Source of the DNA: Protonemura montana | Lineage: Eukaryota; Arthropoda; Insecta; Plecoptera; Nemouridae | NCBI GenBank assembly: GCA_947568835.1 | Contig: OX387603.1 | Coordinates: 22,902,651-22,966,650, forward strand | DNA length: 64,000 nt | Reading direction: 5' to 3' | Part shown: piece after piece, positions 23,348-35,232 of the stretch | How the letters are laid out: every line of letters starts with the position of its first letter | Numbering within the stretch: position 1 is the first letter of the stretch | Program-made: the position numbers and the translations under genes | Notes under the pieces: generated by a model | The model's database searches: none | What the model saw: the letters and a program-made list of their open reading frames with translations, nothing else | What the model was told of the DNA's origin: nothing

Positions 23348-23508
23348 CGTTTTATAAAACATGCACGCTTGCCGATCCTCGTCCTCGCCGCTCGGACAGT
23401 CAATGAAGCCGTCACAGAGCACGTGGTCGTCGATACACCGGTACCGTCCCATCCTGTCGGGGGTCGGGCACGCGAACCGCTCCATGCCATCCTCGGCCGG
23501 CGGGCATT
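23348..23508 (-). CDS. LDL-receptor class A domain exon of a secreted protein
   Basis: This 161-nt minus-strand exon has acceptor GTTGTTGCAG before 23508 and donor ACG|GTGAGT at 23347. It starts in phase 1 (two bases finish a codon) and ends in phase 0. It encodes a complete LDLa module: six cysteines (exon residues 2, 14, 25, 32, 38, 49), the F-x-C motif before the second cysteine, and the calcium-binding core VLCDGFIDCPSGEDEDRQAC. LDLa modules are extracellular, disulphide-bonded, calcium-binding ligand domains, so the protein is secreted or has an ectodomain. The next exon is 20549-20608. The signal peptide and N-terminus must be encoded at higher coordinates and are not recognised. The IDLSRF-type precursor and jelly belly also carry a single LDLa, but I cannot match this protein to either. 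Confidence 0.88.
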
Positions 23509-23565
23509 CTGCAACAACGGAGACAAAGCCACGTCAGCACACGTCACCGCCCAGCACGTAGTTTA

Positions 23566-23588
23566 GGGGGGGGGGGGGGGGGGGGGGG
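23566..23588 (+). repeat. Poly-G tract, 23 bp
   Basis: A run of 23 G lying 58 bases upstream (in transcript sense) of the LDLa exon, where it reads as poly-C in the intron. Confidence 0.95.
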
Positions 23589-24882
23589 TGGAAGAGGACG
23601 AGACAAATTGGTCTTAGAGATCGTCTGGGCTGTAAGCAAGGAAACAGCTGATTAGAACCCACAGCGAGGTGCGATACGTTGTAACGAGAAATCAGACACT
23701 GCATATGGGACTTTTATAAAAAATGAGTTTGCAGACCAGACATGTGTAATGGACAATGCGTGACAAATTTTAACAACCGTACGACACCCGTACCAAATAC
23801 TTTACCGTGGGCGACGGGTTGACTGGAAATTGAATTTTCCGACTGGAAAGTTTGTACCAAAGTTAAGAAAACATAGTCACGAGTCTGAAATATATGCTTA
23901 ACCAACAATGCAGGGAATGACCTGACACCTACTTTCAAATAAGACTTTGTACTGAAGAGTGAATTCTTTTATTGGTATCCTCGTTAAATTTTTTATTTAT
24001 GCACTAACAATGTGTAGGGTGTTTTTTTATCATAACCAGTGCCCGTATACAGCCCATGTTTTAATAATAATTACCATTACTACACGCGTCTTAATAATGT
24101 TACATGCCTTAATGCCCCCGAAGGCATGTAACACCAACTTGGATCTCACGCTTGTCTACCGAGAACCCGCGAGAAAGTCTTATCCTTCATCCTTTAAGGA
24201 CCTCAGGACGTACCGCGCCATTGTTGGAAACCTTTCTCTCTCCCTGTCTTCCCCTTTTCTCACTCTCTCTCTCTGTCTTTCTGCATCGGTCTCTCTCTCC
24301 CCTGCTCGCTATGACGTCAAAGCGTAGTTGTACAAGAATAATGAAACCGTGCAATCAATACAACAAAAGCCAGGCTGCGTACCTACAAGTACTTTTACAC
24401 GCTTTGCATATACAGCGAAATGTTTCTGGCACTCAGCTGGGACTTCTCGCGGGGCGAAGTGGCCCACGACACACAATTGCTTTCGCAAATGTCCCCGCGA
24501 GTTAGCCTTGCGCCTGGGGCCGGGACGAGAGGTCAGAGTTATCGCGCAAAGACGATACACCAAAATCTATTCCGCCGTGTAAGCCCCGCGTGTGTGTTTG
24601 AATTTAATTATTTATATTTCACTGGAATTGTGGTGTAATCCTGAATTGTGACCGCAGTTCTGCATCCAATTAATTTCAATAACGTGATTTTAGTCTCTGC
24701 ATTAATCCCTGAGAAATGTCTCTGGTGTCTAATTGCACAGGTGTGCTATGCGATCATCGTTATTTCAATGCAATGATAAAATATATATAAATGATAGACA
24801 TTTACAATTCCTATGCAGGCCATCAAATAATCCCCGTTTTATCCTTTCTACAATTTTGACGATTTTCTGATCGGTTTTTCAG
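23589..24882. other. Non-coding stretch upstream of the LDLa exon
   Basis: A CT-rich run at about 24238-24300 is the only distinct element. Overlapping ORFs at 24152-24638 on both strands have no motif. Confidence 0.5.
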
Positions 24883-24970
24883 ATTCCGTTGAGCCAGCCC
24901 GGCGCGGCTGTCAGACGCGGACGGCGTCGACGTCGGATTAACGAGGCGTCGCGACGTCTAGCTGACGCAA
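24883..24970 (+). CDS. Candidate 88-nt coding exon, arginine-rich
   Basis: The acceptor CGGTTTTTCAG and donor GCAA|GTAAGA bound a GC-rich segment. Starting directly after the acceptor it reads without a stop, including RRGRRRRRINEASRRLADA. The Arg run could be a nuclear-localisation or cleavage signal, but CpG-rich DNA also yields Arg runs by chance. It is on the strand opposite to the LDLa gene 1.4 kb away. No family is recognised. Confidence 0.25.
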
Positions 24971-27023
24971 GTAAGACGCCACAGTCATCACTGCCTTATA
25001 GAGGTTCTCTCTTATCTCCGGGAGACGACACTAGGGGCGGCGTTCCGATCGCTCTCGTTTCCCGGGACCCGACACTTTTGCCTTGCACTTTTCCGAACGC
25101 GCGACTCGCCACTTGCGCGCGCACGTCCACGAAATTTGATAGCAGAATTACTGAAACACTTCACGGCGGTGTCCGAAGCGATGAAATATAAAGCTTGCCG
25201 AAATTTCTGACTCCGACTCTCTAGGGTTATGTTTTCCTTAGAGCCTATATGTCAACGATCGCTCTCTGGTGGATTGCCACGCTCCGAAAGCCAAATTTAG
25301 AGAAAATAATTCATATCCGCTCCTAATCAAAAGGAATAAAATTCGTTTTTGGAACTTTGACACATGCGGTGTTCATCATAACGAATATTTAACGTCATAT
25401 AGCTGTCAGCTGTTCGGAATGAAATTCCCTTCAAGTGCCTTTGACTAAGCCCTATACCTTTGCACTTTTTTTTTTGCTGCAAAATGGAAATTCGATTGTT
25501 AACTGTCTGTTGGATCACGTCCCTTCGGCGCCGTCAACCGAACGTAAGATGGTTCGGTTACCCAATTCGCTTGACGTGCCTAGCGGTTTAGCCGAAGAAT
25601 GTAACCGCCGATGTAAAATCGGTTATCAATGCAATGAACGCCAAATGGTTGAAACATCGCTCGAGCATTACCCACATCTTGCCTGATACGCGTGTGTGCT
25701 ATCTCTCTGTCGGAATCACACAGGTACATTTCAGAGCGGATACGCCAGATAGGTCATGTGAGCACCATTTCATTTCATTAATATGCAGTGAATGCAGTGG
25801 CATGCTCGATTGAGTGGTGGTTCATCTGTCTGGTGCAGACAAGCAATTCGGTCTGCGTAGCATGCAGCGCCCCGTGTGGCAGTTTGTACATTAGCAAGTG
25901 CGAAATTGTATCAGTCATTACTAGTTTGTAGCGGTTGGCATTTCAGAAAACCTTAGCTCATGGGATAGTATTTCATCCCACCGCTGCGTAGAATCTAGAT
26001 TGTTTCAAATTATACTCTGATTTTTAACTGCACGCTCGGAGGTCATGTAACTCAGATTAAAAGTCTAGAGAAACCTTCGGTGAAAGTTTGTCATTTTGAG
26101 TCGTTTTACGAGTGCCACTTGAAGTACGCAAGATCAACGGCTTGGAGTTGTTTCTAGCGATTTCCACGTTACTCGTTCGGGTGTTTGCTCGTGGGTAGAG
26201 GCAAATAATCTAGCGACGTCGACTGGTTGTCTCCAGCAAGGGAGCGTTGGTACCAACGTCGGCACAAAGCACACGCTGATCAAACAGCGACAAGCCCACG
26301 CGCTGGGTGCAAAGCGGCGGAATGCGTCGGGGCGCTCGACAAACAAATAAAACGCGTGTCTCTGGCAAGCCCGTGAGAAAATTGCCGCAATATCTGAGAT
26401 CACGCGGTCGAGAGACGCGGCGCGGGTGGAAATCTGTATACGTTCTCTGTTCACAATTTCCCCGCCTGATTTCATTAAAAATTGTATCGACCCCTGAAGC
26501 CTGAAACACGAATCCCTGCCCAACCAGTTATAAAGGGTGTTAAAGATTAAAATCTACTTACGGATCTTGCATTAAATCAAACAATTTTTCTCCGCGCGTA
26601 TCATTATTCATTAATACAATGGCTTTGTTGCTTCCCACTCAATCCAATCATATTATATTAACGTAACAAGTGGCTGTTTGCGGTGAATCGATACGCTTGC
26701 GTGTTACGAAAGCGCCACATTTTTAGCGAAACAAGCTTCGCCTCTCCATGGCTTGTGTTAGTATTTAGCATTGTTTTCCTCATCCCTCATATAGCGGTAT
26801 CGAAACCACACCGCGACCGTTTCCTCGATTTATCGACAAACCCGGATGGGTGAGCGAGATGCTTACTTGACACATATCACCCGTGCCGGTGTGCTACACG
26901 GGATTTTATGGGTTTCCCCCGGGCTGCTTGAGACCGGACATCAAACAACCACGCGTGATCAATTGTGACCACACGACACGAGCAACTGGCTTCGCGACCG
27001 ACGGCTACACGGCCGAGGAGGTT

Positions 27024-27047
27024 GGGGGGGGGGGGGGGGGGGGGGGG
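27024..27047 (+). repeat. Poly-G tract, 24 bp
   Basis: An uninterrupted run of 24 G after a GGCCGAGGAGGTT flank. Confidence 0.95.
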
Positions 27048-27236
27048 CATTCTGATTTCAAACCAGATGCCATTTAATTGGAGATTGCTTTTAAACAACC
27101 GTGTGCTCTCGACAAGATTGAATCGAAACTTTGGTTGTGGTTCTCCTAATTTCTACAACAATATCGTTGTGCCCCGAGGCTTGATTGTATCTGGATGAAG
27201 ACGATATTCTATTTGCAATAAATAACAGTTGGTTCT

Positions 27237-27262
27237 CGCCGGCAAACTCGGCACCTCCACCA
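27237..27262 (+). repeat. Dispersed repeat, partial copy
   Basis: GGCAAACTCGGCACCTCCAC matches the second half of the dispersed repeat (compare the copy at 41141-41178). It ends near a strong GTGAGT donor, so the segment could be mistaken for an exon. Confidence 0.5.
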
Positions 27263-29330
27263 CTAATTTTACGTCCCGTGGTGAGTTTCGACGCGCGCGT
27301 GATTTTCAAAACGTACGCCGTTACGATATGGATTTTTCCTTATTTTACACAAATTGGGATACTTTATTCTAATTTTGTCTTTGGCGTGTCCTGAAATATT
27401 CCAGCTAACAATAGCACGACATGAAGGTTACACGGTGTAGAATGTAGATGGTCAAAACACGGCGTGGAATGGGATCAAACATTTATTGTTATGCCGTCGA
27501 CGTAGGCATCGTGGCGATGGCGTTGCGGGGAAAAAGCTGGGAAAAGTTATTTGCGATGTTGCAACTCTCTGGCAGTCACCCTGTAATTTGTTATTTCTGT
27601 TAAAAATAGATATAAGTGTGGGAGTTTTACAACGTGGTCTTGCTATGCAGTTATTGACTGTAATTCGTACCGATCAGTGATGCAATTTGAATTGGGTAAA
27701 GCGTAATGTCGGCGAGTTTCAGTTGTTGTGACCCGAAATGCGCTAGAAAGACGACTCGAAGAAAAGACGGAATCGCGGAGTGCGGTACCTGTTTTGACTT
27801 CATAATGTTAATGAAATTGATCCACGGGGAAGACTTTGATATGTGTATGGTCTATTTGCTGGATGTAAGCAACAAAATCAAACCTAGTTAATCATAAAAC
27901 TGCAGCGGTGTATTTACCGTTGTGCACTTTATTTTTCCATTTCGTTTATTGTCATTAAATCATAATGCAGATCCTAAATTCCATAATTGGAATCTCCATC
28001 GCCGTACATTTTACTTCGCTATTCTAGTGTAGCCAATTTTTAAAACAAAATACTATTATAAAATATAGAATTTTGAAAAATTATATCAGTTTTACGTTAT
28101 TAAATTTTGGATCCAGGGATGCGGTGAGATTTGTGTAAGGAACACGTTATGTCTCAAAATGTCTCAATTTAAGGTAATTGTTTGGTTTTTTTTAACAATT
28201 ATTTGAGTGTCTCTGTGCTTGCACTCAGCATAATTCTAGATATATTCGTCAAAGAAAATTGTCGGTTGGGCTGTGAACAAATTCGACACCGTTTCAAAGG
28301 TACAAACGGTCCAGTTGAAGGATTTCAAAGAACTCGAAATAGCCGCCTTGCCCGGCACCGTTAACCGATGCGTAAATATTATATGTCTCTATGCTAACAC
28401 TGCAGTGGATTCGTGCTACGGGTAGTTAATTTATTTGACTAATTCCACGTTTAAGCGTTGGTGGTGCACACAAAATATGGCCGAGCATAATTCCACAGGG
28501 GAATATTCTTTAAATTGGCTCATTTTATTTCTGCAGTTCGTGAAGGTATCACCAGCGCGTAGGAGTGTCAAGATATTTATTATACATATATTTTCGTTGT
28601 CTACGTGAAAGATACTATAAAAAAAGTAAAACGATGACAATAAAAATATCCATATCAAGATAAACTGCCCGCAGGTAATGTAAGTAGGTACATTTCATTA
28701 ACAATTTGTCGCTTTGTGCAACTGAATTTAATTGCCAAAACAAAACAATGTCGATGCAAATGTTATCGAGCTCCATTAACGAATTTCACGGTACCGTATT
28801 TTTTCATGTTTTTAATTGCATTGCACGCTGAAAATACTGTGTTTCTACTCACATTTTGTACGCTCACGAGCGTGAAATCGAGCTGAAGCCAATTATGTTT
28901 GCATTTTTAAATTTTCCTGCCTGAATGATGATGCTGAAAAGTCGGTGCGACTGTAACTACCTTGGATCTCTGTCTGCTTTTAAAATTACACACTGATTCA
29001 CTTTCGAGGAAGAATTGAAACTGTAATCTTCATTCCAAATTTCAGGGGATTTGCTAACTGTTAATATCAGAAAGGCTTAATTAATGAAAATCACGAAACC
29101 CATCCGCTATTCAAACGAAATCCGGCAGCAATTTGCAATTTTTACTTTCTTATAAACACATCCGAGTAAAATAACTTGAAGGTCTAGGTCGCGAACTATT
29201 GATTATCACCCGGAGCTTTTAAACCATTCGTAACCTCAAATAGGGAGCATTCTAGATTTAGCTATGGGCTAACAAGTGGCCATTTCTATTTCCAGCTGCA
29301 CATTATTTAGTTGAGTTCTCCTTTTATCGC

Positions 29331-29395
29331 CGCCGAGGATCGAGCTCGGGACCTTCCTACCTGAACACACCCCTAATCGATCAGTGAATTGCATG
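29331..29395 (-). mobile_element. Possible tRNA-derived SINE remnant (box B-like)
   Basis: The minus strand reads GGTCCCGAGCTCGATCCTCGG, the kind of box B context seen at the head of tRNA-derived SINEs. No clear box A is found upstream. A similar isolated box B-like site (GGGGTTCGATT, minus) lies at 55871-55881. Both are weak. Confidence 0.2.
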
Positions 29396-29947
29396 GCTTA
29401 TTTACAAAAATGTAAGCAATAACCGTTTCCGTGTGCCTGCTAAACCAATCAATTCTCTTTGAATACAGTATTAATATTTAAAATAGACCAATTCAAAATG
29501 TGATAAAAAACACGTTAGACAAGACCATTTATCATGTATAATTCTTTACTTTCTGTCGCTCCTATTTTTAGGTCTACTATTTTTACCAAAACTGACAGGA
29601 AGGTACTTTTATTCAATTGCCATAGCTCCCAACGTTTAAGATGAATTATAATTTGAAATAATATCATGGCCAAAATGTGACATAGCATAAGTCGTTGCAA
29701 AGATGCCGCAGTTTCTTCCTTCACTTTTTCGTGTGTCGCCATTCAATGGAGAGGAAAGATAATAATTTGAACCGTTTCCCGACGTCGCGCAGTTCACCAC
29801 TGTGTTCCCCTCGTTTGACTGCCAAGAAACGTCAGCTAACGGGATCATTATTTGCGAGGACGCTCGCGAGTGCAAGAAATGACGTGACGGAATGCCAAAT
29901 TTGCCGACATACGAACACAATCCCCTTCCACCTATTTGGACAATCAG

Positions 29948-29995
29948 CCGGCGACGCCGACATTTCCATAGATATGCTGGCAACGGCTCCTTTCG
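29948..29995 (+). CDS. Candidate 48-nt coding exon
   Basis: The acceptor GGACAATCAG and an excellent donor (TTTCG|GTAAGTG) bound 48 nt. After two bases it reads GDADISIDMLATAPF without a stop. The acceptor's pyrimidine tract is moderate. It could equally be a chance pairing of sites. Confidence 0.22.
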
Positions 29996-32449
29996 GTAAG
30001 TGTTCTCGTCGTTACATTTGCCATGGAGCGTCGCGTATCGAGCAGTTTTCATGAATGAATTACGCAAATGGGAGTTATTTAAAATGAAATGGAATCAATT
30101 TAGCGAGGCTCGCGCTCACGACAAAGCTCTTTTCCATTTCGTGCATTGTTCGCCGTCTTCGCAAAGTCTTCACTGACGGACGCTCGACGCCTCTCTCAGC
30201 GTACCTATAGATTCACGATTGCCAAACCAAAGTGACGCTTGAACGCCTGCGACGCGGTGAACGTAATTGTCCAAACATAGGTACACCAACGGATTTTGGA
30301 CACGAAATTTCAACGATCGAAAATCGGAACTGTGGAAAATGTGCCTCGCAGCGAATAACCTAAAATAAATACTCCAACCGTTTTTTTTTTTTTGCTGCTG
30401 GCGTTCGCTCCGTAATTGGCTATTTCGAAATCCACGAGATATGAACGCGTGGAAAATGCTGATTGACGTAGTCCCGGCTTTAGCGAATGGCCAGGCTTCA
30501 GCTGCAGAGAAAAGCGCGGCGGTGGCTGGAGGTGGAATTGCGGCTAGCTCCAAGTTGAAATGAATGTAATTATTGTAAAACAAGGATTGAATGCCCGCCA
30601 TGAGCGTGTTGAACAAAGAAGATCACGTACGGCGGGCAGCTGATTAGCGGAGGACGCGTTTTAGATGGAAAATAAAAGCGTTGCGGTGCGGACCCCGGCC
30701 GCCACGTCGCTGGCTGTGTACGGAGAGGATCGCGGCAAAATTGCTCCAGTTTCACGAAAAGGTCAAAGGTGATTACCTCCCTGCGTTCTCTGCGCGGAGG
30801 AGACCGTTAATCCGCATGGGTTGTTCTAGCATAATAAATTAATGCTCATATAAAAGTTCTTGGGTAAATATTTTCTACTCGGCTGGCGGACTTGTATAGA
30901 TTTTCTCTTAGCATTTTAGATTGACCGCTAAACAGGCTTGTTGTAAGGATGCTCACGTGCGACGATAATGTTGATGGGATCTTTCTTTGTTGGATTCTTA
31001 CCAATAAACAAGGCGCACTGGCATTTTCTCTGAAGCAAGAAGGCCTGAGAAATAAATCGCATTACTCGCAAATAAATAGTCTAGGTGGTTTGCCCGCTCT
31101 CCTGTTGCTTCTGGGCATAAATCTCAAAGGTAAAACGGTTGCGCAAGGCGTGCCATAAAGCAGGGGGAGAGGAATTGGTCCCCTTATCTAATGGCCCATT
31201 TGGAAACACCACACCGAAACTTTACCATGGCAGTATATCTTCAAAATTTTTACGATGCATTAAAAAGTTAAAAGTTATTATCATAGAAAATAGTGTGTTC
31301 ACGCCCTAACGCTAGGAGAAAACCTTCCAAATTTCGCCGAATTTGTAAACGATAAAAATACACGCGTTGAAACTGTATATGAAAGGCACTAGCAATAAAT
31401 TGATGTTGCAATGCCGCCTGCGAGGAAAAGAAAAACACTTTTAAGTTGCTTTTGACGTTGGTACACTTCTAGAGAACAAGTAGATTGCAAACGGCGTGCC
31501 CTTCGTCTTGGCCTAATGGCTTCCTACAATGATTAGCGCCCAACCGGCGAACATGCACGGTGGAGGTGCTTCGGCTTAGGCTGGCTAACAAAGCTCGGCC
31601 GTACCTCCATCTACACCCGACGTTCGCCGTAATTTCCGCTCGGATATTCCCAGCATTAACAGACGCCTCGCGGCCCGGTGCTCCGTCTCGCCTAGCCACG
31701 GATCCAGGCATTGATTTACACAACCGCTGGATGATATCAACGGGGCTGATTCAATTACAAGAATAATGCGAATTGCTTCCCACAGCTTTTCACGGACAAG
31801 TTATTGTGTGGCTCAACGTTTCCTGGTTTGCTTTCGCCGCTTAAAGGAATTCTCTGACTTGGATAAATATTTGTCTTGCGAGTTGCTCGTTCTGGTGTGC
31901 AAGTGTTGGGAAGAGAATGGATTAGATGAGAACAAGCGACCGTTCTTTGAGACTTTGATGAAGACACATTTCACAACGGGCGTCATATCCATTTTAAGAA
32001 GTTTGTTTTCTTGTTGGCTGAGCCGAGAGTTCACCTGTCTCTGGTATAGTCAACTTAGTTCCGTCTTGTTCGTGTCTTGCAGATGCATTTTCCATCAAAT
32101 ATAGCTTCCTTTTTATGAAGCTAGTGACAGGATGTTGGAAATAAATTAATAACGACATCGAACTGTCAACGAAATATAAAATGATTAATAATCGATGGGC
32201 ATACGTTAATTGCTTCTATTCTTATTTTGAATAAGACAAATTGTGATGGGTAAGAATGCGAGATTCTTTTGAAATATAATTTTTTTGGACTAGTCCCACC
32301 CTATTCCATTCTGTTGTGTAAGTTTTCCTCGACGGAGACGAAGACGAAAATAAGATTGATGTTGGGTAGTGCATCTCTCGGCATCAGCTTTCGCAAGAAG
32401 CTCCCCGCTCAGCACATGCTCTTATTTCTCACGCCCACCGCTATCACAA

Positions 32450-32491
<42 letters not shown>

Positions 32492-34847
32492 AAAAGCTAT
32501 TTGCTTCTATCATTCAGAGTTTGTCTCGCCGCAGGCTGAACTACTTTCATCAGCTGCGACAGTGAAAATAGGGAAAACAACACGTCGCTGTGAAATGAAA
32601 CCGAATGACGCCGCCGTACGGGTTTACCACCCAAAACGACGCCCACCACGCATTTAGGTGCGTTTCGCTCGACATCTCACTTGGTGGATTCGTGGTTTGG
32701 GACAAATTTCACATTTTTGGGACATGTGCTGAATAATTGACACGCCAGTTGTTTAGTTCCTACAGTTAATTTCCTTGTGAGGGTTAGCGACACAATTTAT
32801 TTATAATTGGTATTACAATATCGCTGACTGGAATTCGTAGTCGTTACGAGAATGAATGTTTTTTTTTCATTCGTCTTGATCTTCTTTCCCATTTCAAACC
32901 CCATTTCAGGAGCTATTTTAAAACCAAGAAGCTGATGAGTTCCGGTAGGAAGAGTGTACACTTATATAAAGTGTGGTCTCTTTACTTTGGAGGTGAACTA
33001 CATTTTTATGGTGCCACGTACACGGTTGTTTGAACAGAAACTAATATTGATAAGGAAAGTTTCGTACCGAATGCTGTCTAAATAGCTTCCCTGTGACCGT
33101 AGTGACGTGACACGCAAATCATGCCGTCGTGTCAACGTTTCTGTCGCAAGCTGCGAACCGCCGAGGCAAAAACCCGCTCGTCCAAGTTGGTAATTGGTTC
33201 CACCACATCACTGGGATTTCACGGATCACGCGAAAGAGTGGAAACTGTGGAAGGGCGTTCATAAACAAGCTTCTTCTTTTGCTATTTTTGGTTTAAAGTC
33301 CAGAAATGAGTTAAAAATAAACGCTGAAAATAGAGCGACCAAGTTTTAAGCAGTTTATACATGAAAGGTCGTTTTAGAGCGAAATTGCGATGCAAATGAA
33401 GATTTTTACAGATAATGAAATGTTTTAACAGTTATGAAGAAAACTCTTCTACCCACTTCTAATCGTCGAGGAGTTCAAAGTAATACTAATAACTAAGAAG
33501 TTTTCTGTGTAGACATGATTTTTTTAGTCTCTAAAACTACGAAACTTTTGGAAATCCATTAAATTTTCCAATGATTTTTATATTATCTTCCGGGCTCTTC
33601 GTTCACCCAACGTTTAAAATAAAACTCCTACTTAAGATCACCCTATTTTTAGGGATACTTTCTGATAAATGTACACCTACACTGCGACAGGGTGGACCCA
33701 CCGACGGGTTTCATCTCGAAATCCAGCTGCACGCCGTCCGACCGATGGGATATCCCCCAGAGTTTTATTTTATTCCAGAGTAAGCTCTCCGTCCATCAAG
33801 TAAAGATAATACACGAGATGCGAAGACGAATCGATCTTGCGTACAGCACGCCTCGCAATCCTCCCGGGACGCTGCCCGCTCGGAAATAATCCCAAAAACA
33901 AAATGTCACCATCATTCGGCAGCGTGTTCCGATCAGCTTTTACTCGTGTTCTGTTGATTCAGCAATAAGGCTGGTAACTTCTCGCCCCATTTATCTCTTG
34001 AGAAGGCACCGTAATTATTTTGACTTAATTACATCTGTGTTTTATGCAATGCTAATTCATATTAGACGCTGAATTATGAGCGGAAATTTGCAGCAAGTTA
34101 TCGAATTACAGTTTCCAGACTCGCAAATCACGCGCAAATAGTTTTTGACTAAAATTGATTACCATGTTACCGCTTATCTGCTCGGAGGGAACTGAACCGT
34201 CAAAATCTTAAGAATAAGTTCGTGTTCTTGGAGCTCAATGGAATATATACATATTTTTTTGTTATTGGTATTTCTGTCGATAGGACAAGACAAGTCAATT
34301 TCATTGAGCTCCGGGGTAAATCAGGGCAAGATATCCTTAACCTTGTAGTTTATTCATTTTCAAAATTTCTTGCAAGGTGGGTTCAGCAATGTAAACAATC
34401 TTGATTTTCGCAGTCTCTATAGGAAGAGATGAAGTACCTGCCACACTCGATTCGCTGTATCTCAAATATTTTTCTTCCGAAGGAAGTGGGATTTTGCGAG
34501 AACCATTGAAGATGAGGAACGTTCCTCTTCTTGTCCCTTCGTGCGTGATTTTTGTTCGCTTCGAAACACAAAGATAATTTTGGGAAGTTGGTTCATGTTG
34601 CAAAACAGAGCAAGAATCGGAGAAGGGCAACAAATAGACGCCCTTGGGCGACTAAACTTATTTTTGTACCGGACGTTCGGTGGCCAGGTTTGGAATTAGC
34701 CACTTGAAGAGAAAGTGGGTATATTTTTGGCGCCCCTATATCGATTTATTAAACGCTACACATTTTTTTTTAAGATTTTATTATTTTCATCTTATTATTA
34801 CTACAGTTAGAAAAATTTTAATATTTAACTTGATTATGCATAGATAA
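29996..34847. other. Non-coding stretch
   Basis: This holds a (CAG)10 run at 32453-32483 and a TATA-like TATATAAAG near 32964 with no gene behind it. A 40-codon Ala-rich ATG ORF (30441-30563) starts MNAWKMLIDVVPALANG and has coding-like composition, but no splice or family support. Confidence 0.45.
32453..32483 (+). repeat. (CAG)10 microsatellite
   Basis: Ten CAG units flanked by CAA units. Confidence 0.95.
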
Positions 34848-35232
34848 TCATTTTTCGTCTTCTTCATGCTCTTTTTCATATTCATTTTCATTCATCAACT
34901 TCTTCCATATCTCCTTATCTAGCCAGCTTTCTTTCTCTTCTACTTCCTTCAATTTCCCACCTCTTTCCTCCACACCTGCTTCTACTTTTTGTATTCATCT
35001 TTCTCTTGGTCTCCCTCTTCCCCTTCTCTCATATTCCAAGCTTGAAATATTTCTTAGCAATCTTTCTTCCTCCATTTTCATAATTTTCCCAAATAATCTC
35101 AATATTTTCTTCCCAATTGTAAAACCTAATCTCGCTATATTTATTTGTTTTCTCAATATTTTGCTTTTAATCTTGTCCAGTTACGTCACCATTTCAATAC
35201 TTCTGATAAACTTCATACAAACAACTGCATAC
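34848..35232 (-). pseudogene. Decayed LINE reverse-transcriptase C-terminus
   Basis: On the minus strand one frame can be followed for about 125 codons to a TGA at 34848-34850. It contains KKILRLFGKIMKMEEERL and then RRGRGRPRER-stop-IQKVEA. This has the layout of the C-terminal region of many LINE polymerases: a hydrophobic 'RLRWFGHVxRM'-like block, then a basic GRPRxRW motif, then a helix ending in W-x3-I. The expected tryptophan after GRPRER is a TGA (34995-34997), and a second in-frame stop lies at 35181-35183, so the copy is dead. Upstream RT and endonuclease domains are not visible, consistent with 5' truncation. Its strong A/G bias gives the plus strand a pyrimidine-rich look. The clade cannot be assigned. 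Confidence 0.65.

Larger units (their letters stand above)
24971..29947. other. Non-coding stretch
   Basis: This contains a 24-bp G tract at 27024-27047, a partial copy of the dispersed repeat at 27237-27262 and a B-box-like remnant at 29331-29395. Weak exon-like segments on the minus strand (26868-26924; 28853-28882, reading LDFTLVSVQN before GTGAGT) were judged too uncertain to call. Confidence 0.45.

Noticed and set aside
23344-23566. Other-frame ORFs overlapping the LDLa exon on both strands
   Set aside because: Only the frame with six cysteines and the CDG-DC-GEDE core matches a known domain and the splice phases.
26868-26924. Minus-strand exon reading PGETHKIPCSTPARVICV before GTAAGC, as the exon preceding the LDLa exon
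   Set aside because: It would end with two leftover bases, while the LDLa exon needs one; splice context is only moderate.
27229-27281. Apparent exon between AATAACAG and GTGAGT with frame WFSPANSAPPPLILRP
   Set aside because: It overlaps a partial copy of the dispersed CTCGGCACCTCC repeat, and the acceptor has no pyrimidine tract.
28853-28882. 30-nt minus-strand microexon reading LDFTLVSVQN
   Set aside because: Good donor, but the acceptor lacks a pyrimidine tract and 30 nt is too little to support by eye.
32269-32565. ORF with a poly-alanine tract
   Set aside because: It is a translation of the (CAG)10 microsatellite; no supporting motif or splice context.
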